This document shows, piece after piece, positions 54,809 to 61,774 of a stretch of 61,774 nt of DNA. The notes below the pieces were generated by a model, which did not search any database, had not been told where the DNA came from, and saw nothing but the letters and a program-made list of their open reading frames with translations. A program made the translations under genes and the position numbers. Source of the DNA: an uncultured Muribaculaceae bacterium (lineage in GTDB: Bacteria > Bacteroidota > Bacteroidia > Bacteroidales > Muribaculaceae); the NCBI GenBank assembly GCA_910577465.1, contig CAJTMM010000006.1:38380-100153 (forward strand), written 5' to 3'. How positions within the stretch are numbered: position 1 is the stretch's first letter; every line of letters starts with the position of its first letter.

Positions 54809-56651
54809 TGTAGATTATGGTGTTAGAGTTCAACATTCGGTCCTCGATGTATTTGCGATCGTCGGCAATTGAGCCTTTCAGGTACTTTTCGATGAGCAGA
54901 CTGCCTATAGGGACTCCAAAGGTGGCACCGAATCCGGCATTCTCAACGTAAACGCATATTGCAATCTTCGGGTCGTGATACGGGGCAAAACCCAAGAATA
55001 CCGAGTGGTCGCGGCCGTGTGGATTCTGAGCTGTACCGGTTTTTCCGCATACTTCCACATCGCGCAGATTGGCAAGACGACAAGTACCACCGGTAACTGC
55101 CATACGCATGCCTTCTGCCACGGCTTCGAAGTGTTGGCGGTCGATATGCGGCTGATGGCGCGTGAGTTTCTCGGGTTCGAGTACGGTGTCCTGAATCTCC
55201 TTGACTATGTGCGGTGTCACGTACCAACCACGGTTGGCTATGGTGGCTCCAAGATTGGCTATCTGTAACGGTGTGGCAAGAATCTCGCCCTGACCTATCG
55301 ATACGGATATGATGGAGTTGGCACTCCATCGGTCCTCACCATAAATCTTATTATAGAACTTTGCGTTGGGTATAAAACCTCGGCTCTCTCCGGGGATGTC
55401 AACCCCCAAGCGGTATCCGTATCCAAGTTCCACAAGGTAATTTTTCCAAACTTCAAATGCTTTTGCCGGGGTACCGTATTTGCTGCGACGGTCAATCATG
55501 GCTTTGAATCCCCAACAGAAGAATGCGTTGCATGATGTCTGCAATGCCGGTTTCAATGGAATGGGCGATCCGTGTGGGTGGCATCCTACGCGTAGCCCGC
55601 CATTGATATATCCTCTGTAGCATGGGAATGGGGTGGAGAGGTTTATTATGCCTTCCTGAAGGAGAATAAGTCCCTGACTTGGTTTGAATGTAGAACCGGG
55701 GGGGTAGGCGCCCTGTATGGAACGGTCAAGCAAGGGCTTCTGTGGATTGCTTCTTAGGGCGGCATAATTCTTACCGCGCTCGCGGCCTACCAGCAGAGAC
55801 GGGTCGTACGAAGGGCTTGTGACCATAGCGAGTATCTCGCCTGTTGCCGGTTCGATGGCAACCACGGCACCAATCTTATTGCGCATGAGCTGTTCAGCGT
55901 ATTCCTGCAGCTCGATATCTATGCCTAATGTAAGATTCTTGCCCGAGATAGCCTTTTTATCGCGTGCGCCATCCTCAAAGCGTCCTTGAATCTGTCCACG
56001 GGCATCGCGTATCAGAATCTCCTCTCCTTTCTCGCCACGTAGGTATTTTTCATAGCTACGCTCTACACCGAGGTCGCCGGTATAGTCGCCACGGGAGTAA
56101 TAGGGGTCGCGTTCGATGTCGGTAGGTGATACTTCGCGAATGTTGCCCAATACATTTGCCGCGCAATGGTAGTTGTATTCGCGCAGAATTCTTTTCTGGA
56201 TGAAGAATCCCGGGAAGCGGTACATCTTTTCCTGAAGTTTGCCATAGTCTTCAGGGCTAAGGTGAGTGAGCAAGGTCTGCGGAGAGTATGATGAATATCC
56301 GGGGTTGAGACGCTTGTCCTTCATGTCGGAAAAGCGTTTTTTCAACTGCTCGGGTGAAATGTTGAGGGTGCGGCAGAAATCCAGAGTGTCGAATGGGTGC
56401 ACATCCTTGGGTATCATCATGATGTCGTATGCAGGGCGGTTGTACACCACCACATTGCCGTTACGGTCATAGATGACTCCGCGCGAAGGAAATATGGCTT
56501 TTCGGAGGAATGCATTGGAGTCGGCATCGTCCTTGTATCGGCTGTCCAATACCTGTAGGTTGAACAAGCGGATGAGATAGATGAGGACTATTATTACTAT
56601 GAATCCTCCGATTACGTATTTACGTTTTTCGAGGTTATAGTCTTTTCTCAC
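54789..56651 (-). CDS. mrdA: Penicillin-binding protein 2 (elongation transpeptidase)
   Basis: Class B PBP crosslinking side-wall peptidoglycan, partner of RodA. The 620 residues have an N-terminal membrane anchor (about 13-30), the pedestal, and the transpeptidase domain. The active-site motifs are S320-TF-K323 (in YPPGSTFKP), S373-C-N375 and K537-TGT (CGKTGTAQNP). It begins at a GTG and overlaps mreD by 17 bases and rodA by 20, showing tight translational coupling. No truncation seen. Confidence 0.95.
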   Translation of the reverse strand: MRKDYNLEKRKYVIGGFIVIIVLIYLIRLFNLQVLDSRYKDDADSNAFLRKAIFPSRGVIYDRNGNVVVYNRPAYDIMMIPKDVHPFDTLDFCRTLNISPEQLKKRFSDMKDKRLNPGYSSYSPQTLLTHLSPEDYGKLQEKMYRFPGFFIQKRILREYNYHCAANVLGNIREVSPTDIERDPYYSRGDYTGDLGVERSYEKYLRGEKGEEILIRDARGQIQGRFEDGARDKKAISGKNLTLGIDIELQEYAEQLMRNKIGAVVAIEPATGEILAMVTSPSYDPSLLVGRERGKNYAALRSNPQKPLLDRSIQGAYPPGSTFKPSQGLILLQEGIINLSTPFPCYRGYINGGLRVGCHPHGSPIPLKPALQTSCNAFFCWGFKAMIDRRSKYGTPAKAFEVWKNYLVELGYGYRLGVDIPGESRGFIPNAKFYNKIYGEDRWSANSIISVSIGQGEILATPLQIANLGATIANRGWYVTPHIVKEIQDTVLEPEKLTRHQPHIDRQHFEAVAEGMRMAVTGGTCRLANLRDVEVCGKTGTAQNPHGRDHSVFLGFAPYHDPKIAICVYVENAGFGATFGVPIGSLLIEKYLKGSIADDRKYIEDRMLNSNTIIYSGVKKH

Positions 56652-57156
56652 GATGGCGTATAGTTAGGCTGTCAATGCCGATAAGGAACATGGTGGTAAG
56701 AATGGTGCTACCTGCAATTTCCAAAATCAGCCGCAGGATGTTGAAGAAAGAGAATGCTTCGATGATGAAAATGAGTGCGCAATAAACCAATGACATAGAC
56801 AAGGCATATTTCGCATAAGTGACCAGTCCCAACGATGATATGCACGGGTAGGGGTCGGTGAGTTCATCGTCGCGTGGGAAGTAGAGCCTTAATACCGGGC
56901 GGCGTAGGGCAGCGGAGACGGTGCATGCAAATGCGTTCATGCCACATGTGTCGGTGAATATATCGACGGTCAATCCGAGAGCGAATCCTATGGTGTAGAG
57001 CCACTCACGGGATAGTGTGACCGGCAATCTCAGTAGTGAATAGATGAAAGCAAACGGCACCGCTATCCCGAACAGGCAGATGTTTTTGAATACAATCACC
57101 TGTGCCAGAACCAATATTACGGTTATCAAGAATAGCTGTAGGGCGGATTTGGACAT
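56635..57156 (-). CDS. mreD: Rod-shape determining protein MreD
   Basis: Small membrane protein of the elongasome. The 173 residues form about five or six helices, e.g. LFLITVILVLAQVIVF at the start and the last TILTTMFLIGIDSLTIRHR. Sequence conservation in this family is low; the assignment rests on size, topology and its place between mreC and mrdA, with an ATG 11 bases after the mreC stop. Confidence 0.88.
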   Translation of the reverse strand: MSKSALQLFLITVILVLAQVIVFKNICLFGIAVPFAFIYSLLRLPVTLSREWLYTIGFALGLTVDIFTDTCGMNAFACTVSAALRRPVLRLYFPRDDELTDPYPCISSLGLVTYAKYALSMSLVYCALIFIIEAFSFFNILRLILEIAGSTILTTMFLIGIDSLTIRHREKRL

Positions 57157-57167
57157 GCTTGTATTCG

Positions 57168-58025
57168 TTAGTTTGGTTTACTCATGTTCTCGATGTCGCG
57201 TTCGACTTCCTTCAGTTCGTCGGACATGTTGTCGACTATAACCCGAACTGTGCTTAATGTGGAGAAGTCTGTGAATAGACGCACGCGCAATGCGTAGAAA
57301 TTTTCGTCGTACCCCTTGAGTTCGTCTACAATCACGCCTACCGGTACCCCTTCGGGGAAGGAGGTGGAGTATCCACTGGTCACGATGGTGTCTCCGGGAG
57401 TGAATTCGGCATGACGCGGAATTTCCTCAAGCACGGCTTCACGGTAGTCGTCGCCATTCCATACAAGAGACCCTACCTGGTCATTGCCCTTGACTTTGCA
57501 GGATAGACGCAGGTTGTTGTTGAGCAATGATATGATTCGAGCCGAGTGCGGTCCGGTGACGTTGACTTTGCCGACGACCCCGTTCTGGTCCACGACACCC
57601 ATTTCCGGACGTATGCCGTCGAGCTCGCCTTTCTCGATGGTGATATAGTTGTGTGTACGATGCACACTGTTGTTTATCACGTGGGCTATGATGAAATTAT
57701 AGCGTGAGAGTGACGAATCGACCGGGGTGGACATGGCGTAATCCATCTCGTGGTATTTCTGAATGCGTGCCTTGAGGTTGAGGACTTCCAGCTCGAGGTC
57801 GGAATTGCGACGCTGTAGGTCTTCGTTGATGTCACGCAGATTGAAATAGGATGTTATGCCGGCTGCCGTGTTGTAGACTGCGGAACTTATGTTGTTAGCC
57901 GATGTGAGATATATCGAATGCTGATACGGATTGTTACGGAACAACAAGATGCAGCTTGCCACCAAATAGATGACAAACAGAATCCAAGGCCGCGCCTTGA
58001 TAAAGAAGTAAAGCAGATTGTGCAC
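57168..58025 (-). CDS. mreC: Rod-shape determining protein MreC
   Basis: Bitopic elongasome scaffold linking MreB, PBP2 and RodA. The 285 residues have one N-terminal membrane helix (about 14-28), a coiled-coil segment (about 60-92, INEDLQRRNSDLELEVLNLKA) and a beta-rich periplasmic domain with VVDQNGVVGKV, GDTIVTSGYSTSFPEGVPVG. The start must be the GTG at 58023-58025 or later, because a TAG lies two codons upstream. It follows mreB by about 100 bases with a hairpin between. Confidence 0.93.
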   Translation of the reverse strand: MHNLLYFFIKARPWILFVIYLVASCILLFRNNPYQHSIYLTSANNISSAVYNTAAGITSYFNLRDINEDLQRRNSDLELEVLNLKARIQKYHEMDYAMSTPVDSSLSRYNFIIAHVINNSVHRTHNYITIEKGELDGIRPEMGVVDQNGVVGKVNVTGPHSARIISLLNNNLRLSCKVKGNDQVGSLVWNGDDYREAVLEEIPRHAEFTPGDTIVTSGYSTSFPEGVPVGVIVDELKGYDENFYALRVRLFTDFSTLSTVRVIVDNMSDELKEVERDIENMSKPN

Positions 58026-58071
58026 GGGCTATCTGTGGGGGCGCTGGGCGTTCCCCCTATACATGCCATTA

Positions 58072-58110
58072 AGCCGCCAACGGAAATTGGCGGCTCGCCG
58101 ACAGTGTCGG
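58072..58110 (-). promoter_or_regulatory. Hairpins in the mreB-mreC gap
   Basis: A 9-bp perfect GC-rich stem (58072-58080 with 58087-58095, arm AGCCGCCAA) and next to it the small inverted repeat CCGACAGTGTCGG (58098-58110). No T-run follows on the minus strand, so this is more likely an attenuator or mRNA-processing stabiliser than a full terminator. It could let mreB exceed mreCD expression. Confidence 0.5.
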
Positions 58111-58127
58111 GGGTGTGCTTTGCGGGT

Positions 58128-59147
58128 TTAACGAATCAGGAAGGAGAATTTATCGATATTCTTCAATGCGACACCGGTACCTTTGGCAACGGCGAGGAGG
58201 GGATCCTCGGCGATATGGAACTGGATGCCGATTTTATCGGTAAGACGCTTGTCCAATCCACGGAGCAGTGCGCCGCCACCGGCAAGGTATATACCGTTTT
58301 TCACGATGTCGGCATAGAGTTCCGGAGGGGTTTGCTCAAGAGCAGCGAGTACGGCTGCCTCAATCTTGGATATGGATTTCTCGATACAATGCGATATTTC
58401 CTGATACGATACCGGGACTTCCATGGGGAGCGCGGTCATGACATTGGGTCCGTGGACTATATAGTCTGCCGGCGGGTTCTCAAGGTCGGTGAGAGCTGAA
58501 CCAACGTTCATTTTGATAAGTTCGGCAGTGCGTTCGCCTACACGGACATTGTGGACACGGCGCATGTGTTCCTGAATGTCGTTGGTGATGTCGTCGCCTG
58601 CGATTGGAATACTCTTGTTGGAAACGATACCGCCAAGTGAGATTACGGCGATTTCAGTGGTGCCGCCACCTATGTCGACAATCATGTTGCCTTCTGGGGC
58701 TACGACGTCGATGCCAATACCCAGAGCCGCAGCCATGGGCTCGTACAGCATGTAGACGTCGCGTCCGCCGGCATGTTCGGAGGAGTCGCGCACAGCACGA
58801 ATCTCCACTTCGGTAGAGCCTGATGGTATGCCTACTACCATACGCATGGAGGGATTGAACCAACGGTTTTTGGAGCTTGCTTTTCCTACAAGTCCACGAA
58901 TCATCATCTCAGCGGCGTTGAAGTCGGCTATCACACCTTTGCGCAGTGGGCGGATGGTACGGATGTTCTCGTTTTCCTTGCCTTGCATCTGCTGGGCTTC
59001 CTCGCCTACGGCGATTGGTTTGCCGGTGCGAACTTCGATTGCCACAATCGAGGGCTCGTCGATGACGATTTTGTCGTTGTGGATTATAATGGTATTGGCC
59101 GTTCCAAGGTCAATCGCAATTTCTTTGCTTAGTGAAAAAATACCCAT
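58128..59147 (-). CDS. mreB: Rod-shape determining actin homolog MreB
   Basis: Cytoplasmic actin-like ATPase that forms membrane-associated filaments directing side-wall synthesis. The 339 residues show SKEIAIDLGTANTIIIHN (phosphate 1), the GGTTEIAVISLGGIV phosphate 2 stretch, and YLAGGGALLRGLDKRL (adenosine). The length is standard. It lies 33 bases after purH and is first of the elongasome genes. Confidence 0.97.
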   Translation of the reverse strand: MGIFSLSKEIAIDLGTANTIIIHNDKIVIDEPSIVAIEVRTGKPIAVGEEAQQMQGKENENIRTIRPLRKGVIADFNAAEMMIRGLVGKASSKNRWFNPSMRMVVGIPSGSTEVEIRAVRDSSEHAGGRDVYMLYEPMAAALGIGIDVVAPEGNMIVDIGGGTTEIAVISLGGIVSNKSIPIAGDDITNDIQEHMRRVHNVRVGERTAELIKMNVGSALTDLENPPADYIVHGPNVMTALPMEVPVSYQEISHCIEKSISKIEAAVLAALEQTPPELYADIVKNGIYLAGGGALLRGLDKRLTDKIGIQFHIAEDPLLAVAKGTGVALKNIDKFSFLIR

Positions 59148-59180
59148 TTTATAGGTTATGTATTATTTGATTCGGGATTC

Positions 59181-60713
59181 TTAATGTTTGAAGTGTCGAA
59201 TGCCTGTGGTGACCATGGCTATGCCATTGGCGTTGCAGTAGTCGACGGTTTCTTGGTCGCGGATGGAACCGCCGGGTTGTATCACGGCATTGATTCCGGC
59301 GTTGTGAGCTATTTCCACGCAATCGGCAAACGGGAAGAATGCGTCTGAAGCCATAACTGCACCGTTGAGCTCAAATCCGAAGGACTGAGCTTTAGCGATG
59401 GCTTGCTTGAGAGCGTCGACACGAGAGGTCTGTCCTATGCCGCTTGCGAGAAGCATACCGCCTTTGGCAAGCACGATGGCGTTACTCTTGCTGTGCTTGA
59501 CAATTTTATTGGCGAACAGCAAATCGGTGATTTGCTCGGGGGTAGCAGCTGTGTTTGTTGCCACTGTGAGGTCAGCGGGAGTCTCAACCTTGAGGTCACG
59601 GTCTTGTACGAGCGCACCATTGAGGATGGAGCGGTACTGAACAGTGGTGGCGAGGGGTGCGAGCTGGCGAAGGATGATGCGGTTCTTCTTTTGGCAAAGG
59701 ATTGCCATGGCTTCGTCGTCGAACTCGGGCGCGATAATCACTTCAAAGAAAATCTTGTTGATTTCCTCGGCAGTGGCGCGGTCGATGGCGCGGTTGGCGA
59801 TGAGTACACCTCCGAAAGCGGAAACCGGGTCGCCTGCCAAGGCATCGGTCCAAGCCTGAAGCATGGTAGAGCGAGTGGCGAGACCGCAAGCGTTGTTGTG
59901 CTTGAGGATAGCGAAAGTCGGTTCTGTGAATTCAGCTATCAGAGCCACTGCAGCGTCGATGTCGAGAAGATTGTTGTAAGATATCTCCTTGCCGTGGAGC
60001 TGAGTGAATATTTTTTCGAAATCGCCGAAGAAAGAGCCGTTTTGGTGGGGATTCTCACCATAGCGTAGGCTTTTCTTGTCATCGAGGGCTACGCGGAGTG
60101 CTGAAGGGGCTGTGCCGGTAGTGGTATCGAAATAGTTGAATATGGCAGTGTCATATCCTGATGAAACCTTGAAGGCTTCTTTGGCGAAGAATATGCGCTG
60201 CTCGAGTGTGGATTGGGCTCCAGACTCGCCAAGCATTTCAGCCAAAGGAGCATATTGAGCCTTGGAAGCTACAATGACCACGTCCTTGTAGTTTTTGGCT
60301 CCGGCACGAATCAGAGATATGCCACCTATGTCGATCTTTTCGATGATGTCCTCGTGAGCGGCACCTGAAGCGACAGTAGCTTCGAATGGGTAGAGGTCGA
60401 CGATGACGAGGTCGATTTCGGGTATTTCGTATTGAGCTATCTGATTGCGGTCACCATCATTGTCGCGGCGGTTGAGAATGCCACCGAATACTTTGGGGTG
60501 AAGCGTTTTGACGCGACCGCCTAATATCGAGGGGTATGAGGTCAGGTCCTCTACTGCCTGGCATGGATAACCAAGGCTTTCGATGAAGGATTTGGTACCG
60601 CCTGTTGAGAGAAACTTTACGCCATCGGCGTGTAACATAGACAAGATGCTGTCGAGACCGTCTTTATGAAAAACAGAAACGAGAGCAGTTTTAATCCGTT
60701 TGGTGTCAGACAT
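59181..60713 (-). CDS. purH: Bifunctional AICAR formyltransferase / IMP cyclohydrolase
   Basis: Last two steps of IMP synthesis. The N-terminal IMP cyclohydrolase (MGS-like) domain (about 1-195) has KTALVSVFHKDGLDSIL, STGGTKSFIESLGY and VVDLYPFEATV; the C-terminal AICAR transformylase has LRYGENPHQNG, ILKHNNACGLAT (catalytic Lys/His-Asn region) and AFGGVLIANR. The length (510) is standard. It probably leads the operon into mreB, an arrangement often seen in Bacteroidetes, though a separate mreB promoter is possible. Confidence 0.96.
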   Translation of the reverse strand: MSDTKRIKTALVSVFHKDGLDSILSMLHADGVKFLSTGGTKSFIESLGYPCQAVEDLTSYPSILGGRVKTLHPKVFGGILNRRDNDGDRNQIAQYEIPEIDLVIVDLYPFEATVASGAAHEDIIEKIDIGGISLIRAGAKNYKDVVIVASKAQYAPLAEMLGESGAQSTLEQRIFFAKEAFKVSSGYDTAIFNYFDTTTGTAPSALRVALDDKKSLRYGENPHQNGSFFGDFEKIFTQLHGKEISYNNLLDIDAAVALIAEFTEPTFAILKHNNACGLATRSTMLQAWTDALAGDPVSAFGGVLIANRAIDRATAEEINKIFFEVIIAPEFDDEAMAILCQKKNRIILRQLAPLATTVQYRSILNGALVQDRDLKVETPADLTVATNTAATPEQITDLLFANKIVKHSKSNAIVLAKGGMLLASGIGQTSRVDALKQAIAKAQSFGFELNGAVMASDAFFPFADCVEIAHNAGINAVIQPGGSIRDQETVDYCNANGIAMVTTGIRHFKH

Positions 60714-60751
60714 CTGAGTATAATGTAGTTGATATGTAAAATTTCGATGTG

Positions 60752-60759
60752 CAAAATTA
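60752..60759 (-). promoter_or_regulatory. Promoter -7 element for purH
   Basis: Minus-strand TAATTTTG matches TAnnTTTG, 39-46 bases upstream of the purH ATG. The 218-base gap to the flavodoxin is AT-rich and otherwise featureless. Confidence 0.45.
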
Positions 60760-60931
60760 CTAAAAATCAGTCAATAAAGAAATACCTGCTTTAATATTTT
60801 GAAAAAAATTCAGAAACTTTTCAGTAATTAAAAATTGCCGTGACGTAACTGAACAAAGCCGCTGAATAAATCGTTGAATAATCACAATCCATAATGTTGT
60901 GGATAAATATGTTAACAAAATAGAATGATTT

Positions 60932-61435
60932 ATGAAAAGAATAGGTGTCTTTTATGGTTCAACGACCGGTAATACAGAACAGGTAGCCCATTTGATAGCG
61001 GAAAATCTCGGAGTGGCAGGCGCTGATGTACATGATGTGGCAAAGAGCGCACCGAGCGATGTGGCTCCGTACGATGTGCTGATATTTGGTGCAAGCACTT
61101 GGGGTGACGGTGATTTGCAGGATGATATGCATGATTTCCTGGATGGTTTGTCGTCGCTTGATTTGAAAGGTAAGACAGCGGCAGTGTTCGGTTGCGGTGA
61201 TGAGTCGATGAGCGATACATTCTGTAATGGTGTCGATGCCATATATAAAGCTGTATCAGAGACTGGCGCAGAGATGACAGGCGCCTTTGACGCATCGGTA
61301 TTTGACTTCAATCATAGCGATGCGGTAGAGGGTGGCATTGCCGAGGGACTGCTCATAGACAATATGAATCATGAAGATTTGACCACAGACCGTGTCAAAC
61401 GGTGGTGTGACGAAATAAAACAATCAGTTGGGTAA
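60932..61435 (+). CDS. fldA: Flavodoxin
   Basis: Low-potential FMN electron carrier for reductive metabolism, able to stand in for ferredoxin. The 167 residues begin with the FMN-phosphate loop IGVFYGSTTGNTEQVA (about 4-19), then FGASTWGDGDLQDD and the second flavin loop AVFGCGDESMSDTFCNG (about 88-104). It is long-chain type by length. Divergent from purH. Confidence 0.95.
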   Translation: MKRIGVFYGSTTGNTEQVAHLIAENLGVAGADVHDVAKSAPSDVAPYDVLIFGASTWGDGDLQDDMHDFLDGLSSLDLKGKTAAVFGCGDESMSDTFCNGVDAIYKAVSETGAEMTGAFDASVFDFNHSDAVEGGIAEGLLIDNMNHEDLTTDRVKRWCDEIKQSVG

Positions 61436-61508
61436 ATTTTTTTCTTGTTGATGATTAACGGGTTAGTATGAATAGGCAAAATTTTGAGTGTAAAAAGTTG
61501 CTCAAAAG

Positions 61509-61540
61509 TTTGGTCGTAAAAATTAATTGACCTATCTTTG
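61509..61540 (+). promoter_or_regulatory. Promoter of tRNA-Met
   Basis: TTTG (61509-61512) and TATCTTTG (61533-61540) with a 20-base spacer, a textbook Bacteroidetes promoter, 19 bases before the tRNA. Confidence 0.85.
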
Positions 61541-61559
61541 CACCGCAATTCGGAAGAAT

Positions 61560-61633
61560 GGCGGGATAGCTCAGTTGGTTAGAGCGTCGGATTCATAACC
61601 CGGAGGTCTCGAGTTCAATTCTCGATCCCGCTA
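61560..61633 (+). tRNA. tRNA-Met (CAU), elongator-like
   Basis: Sequence starts GGCGGGATAGCTCAGTTGG with the usual T8-A9, anticodon loop containing CAT, and T arm with GTTCAATTC. The acceptor pairs GGCGGGA with TCCCGCT (first pair G-T), so it is not the initiator (which lacks the 1-72 pair of this kind). A lysidine-modified tRNA-Ile2 with CAT cannot be excluded by eye. Confidence 0.85.
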
Positions 61634-61641
61634 CAAGATTA

Positions 61642-61677
61642 AAGAAGACTCAAGCACATGCTTGAGTCTTCTTTTTT
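61642..61677 (+). terminator. Terminator after tRNA-Met
   Basis: A 13-bp perfect stem (61642-61654 with 61661-61673, arm AAGAAGACTCAAG) and T-run to 61677. The remaining bases to 61774 show no feature I can support. Confidence 0.9.
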
Positions 61678-61774
61678 GTATGCAGATTATCCGTCGGGGG
61701 TGTCGGTAGTGGGGGATGGAAGTATGTCAATGTGCTCTTGCCAGTTTAATTAGGAATGAGGAATTAGGTCATCG

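Noticed and set aside
59403..60068. 221-codon plus-strand frame inside purH
   Set aside because: Antisense shadow of purH codons; no signal, domain or promoter.
61678..61774. Possible end of a minus-strand gene at the right edge
   Set aside because: A short open stretch (WQEHIDILPSPTTDTPDG) ends here, but an in-frame stop lies just upstream and the window ends, so no gene can be supported.

Overview
The window looks like chromosome of a gut Bacteroidales bacterium, and the Muribaculaceae/Bacteroidaceae neighbourhood is my best guess. The reasons are the clustered nuoJKLMN genes, the repeated TAnnTTTG promoter motif (twice with an upstream TTTG at a spacing of 19-20), scarce Shine-Dalgarno sites, NVEALA/RHS/DUF4286/CBM9-like families typical of the phylum, and a duplicated nagB whose second copy is fused to a PIG-L deacetylase. 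No species call is possible from the sequence alone.

Layout. 1-5971: 3' end of a complex I operon (probable nuoI tail, then nuoJ-K-L-M-N) closed by a hairpin. 6110-7007: cupin protein divergent from an HxlR regulator. 7029-12137: sugar-related block with a secreted FGE-like/sialidase-like fusion, a NagB-like/PIG-L fusion, and a divergent canonical nagB. 12158-14555: HD hydrolase, then an acetyltransferase coupled to a secreted alpha/beta hydrolase. 14660-17281: valS. 17389-31236: a leftward polymorphic-toxin (RHS) locus. 31325-37418: TPP-riboswitch-controlled thiamine operon thiD-thiS-tenI-thiE-thiG-thiC-thiH. 37483-45626: DEAD-box helicase, YqgE, Dxs-like synthase, membrane protein, AraC regulator, MATE pump, CorC/HlyC-type protein. 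45702-46402: gene-poor patch with a decayed gene, a small secreted peptide and tRNA-Ser. 46506-51674: TrmN6 methyltransferase, CPBP protease, ROK kinase, ruvC, DUF4286, GYF/CD225 protein, glycosyltransferase. 51808-53282: tRNA-Glu, CBM9-like protein, LysE-type exporter. 53339-60713: purH-mreB-mreC-mreD-mrdA-rodA, read leftward. 60932-61677: flavodoxin and tRNA-Met.

The most interesting system is the RHS locus. A leader gene with a T9SS-CTD-like end (394 aa), an SpvB/YD-repeat shell protein (1163 aa) and an RHS core protein (1381 aa) are read in series; the last two overlap by ATGA. The third ends in a 176-residue AT-rich tip with a His...Asn-Cys arrangement resembling permuted papain/NlpC folds. 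Directly after it come three paralogous membrane-anchored proteins, then four unrelated secreted, lipoprotein or cytosolic proteins (one DUF1629/Imm-like) and a truncated remnant. I read this as a toxin gene followed by an array of cognate and orphan immunity genes. A 36-bp near-perfect palindrome overlaps the probable promoter of the whole operon.

Other points: the NagB-like domain of the fusion has lost three catalytic residues present in the adjacent nagB; the thi operon has a TenI-type protein and no thiF before it meets the RHS locus; a strong hairpin separates mreB from mreC.
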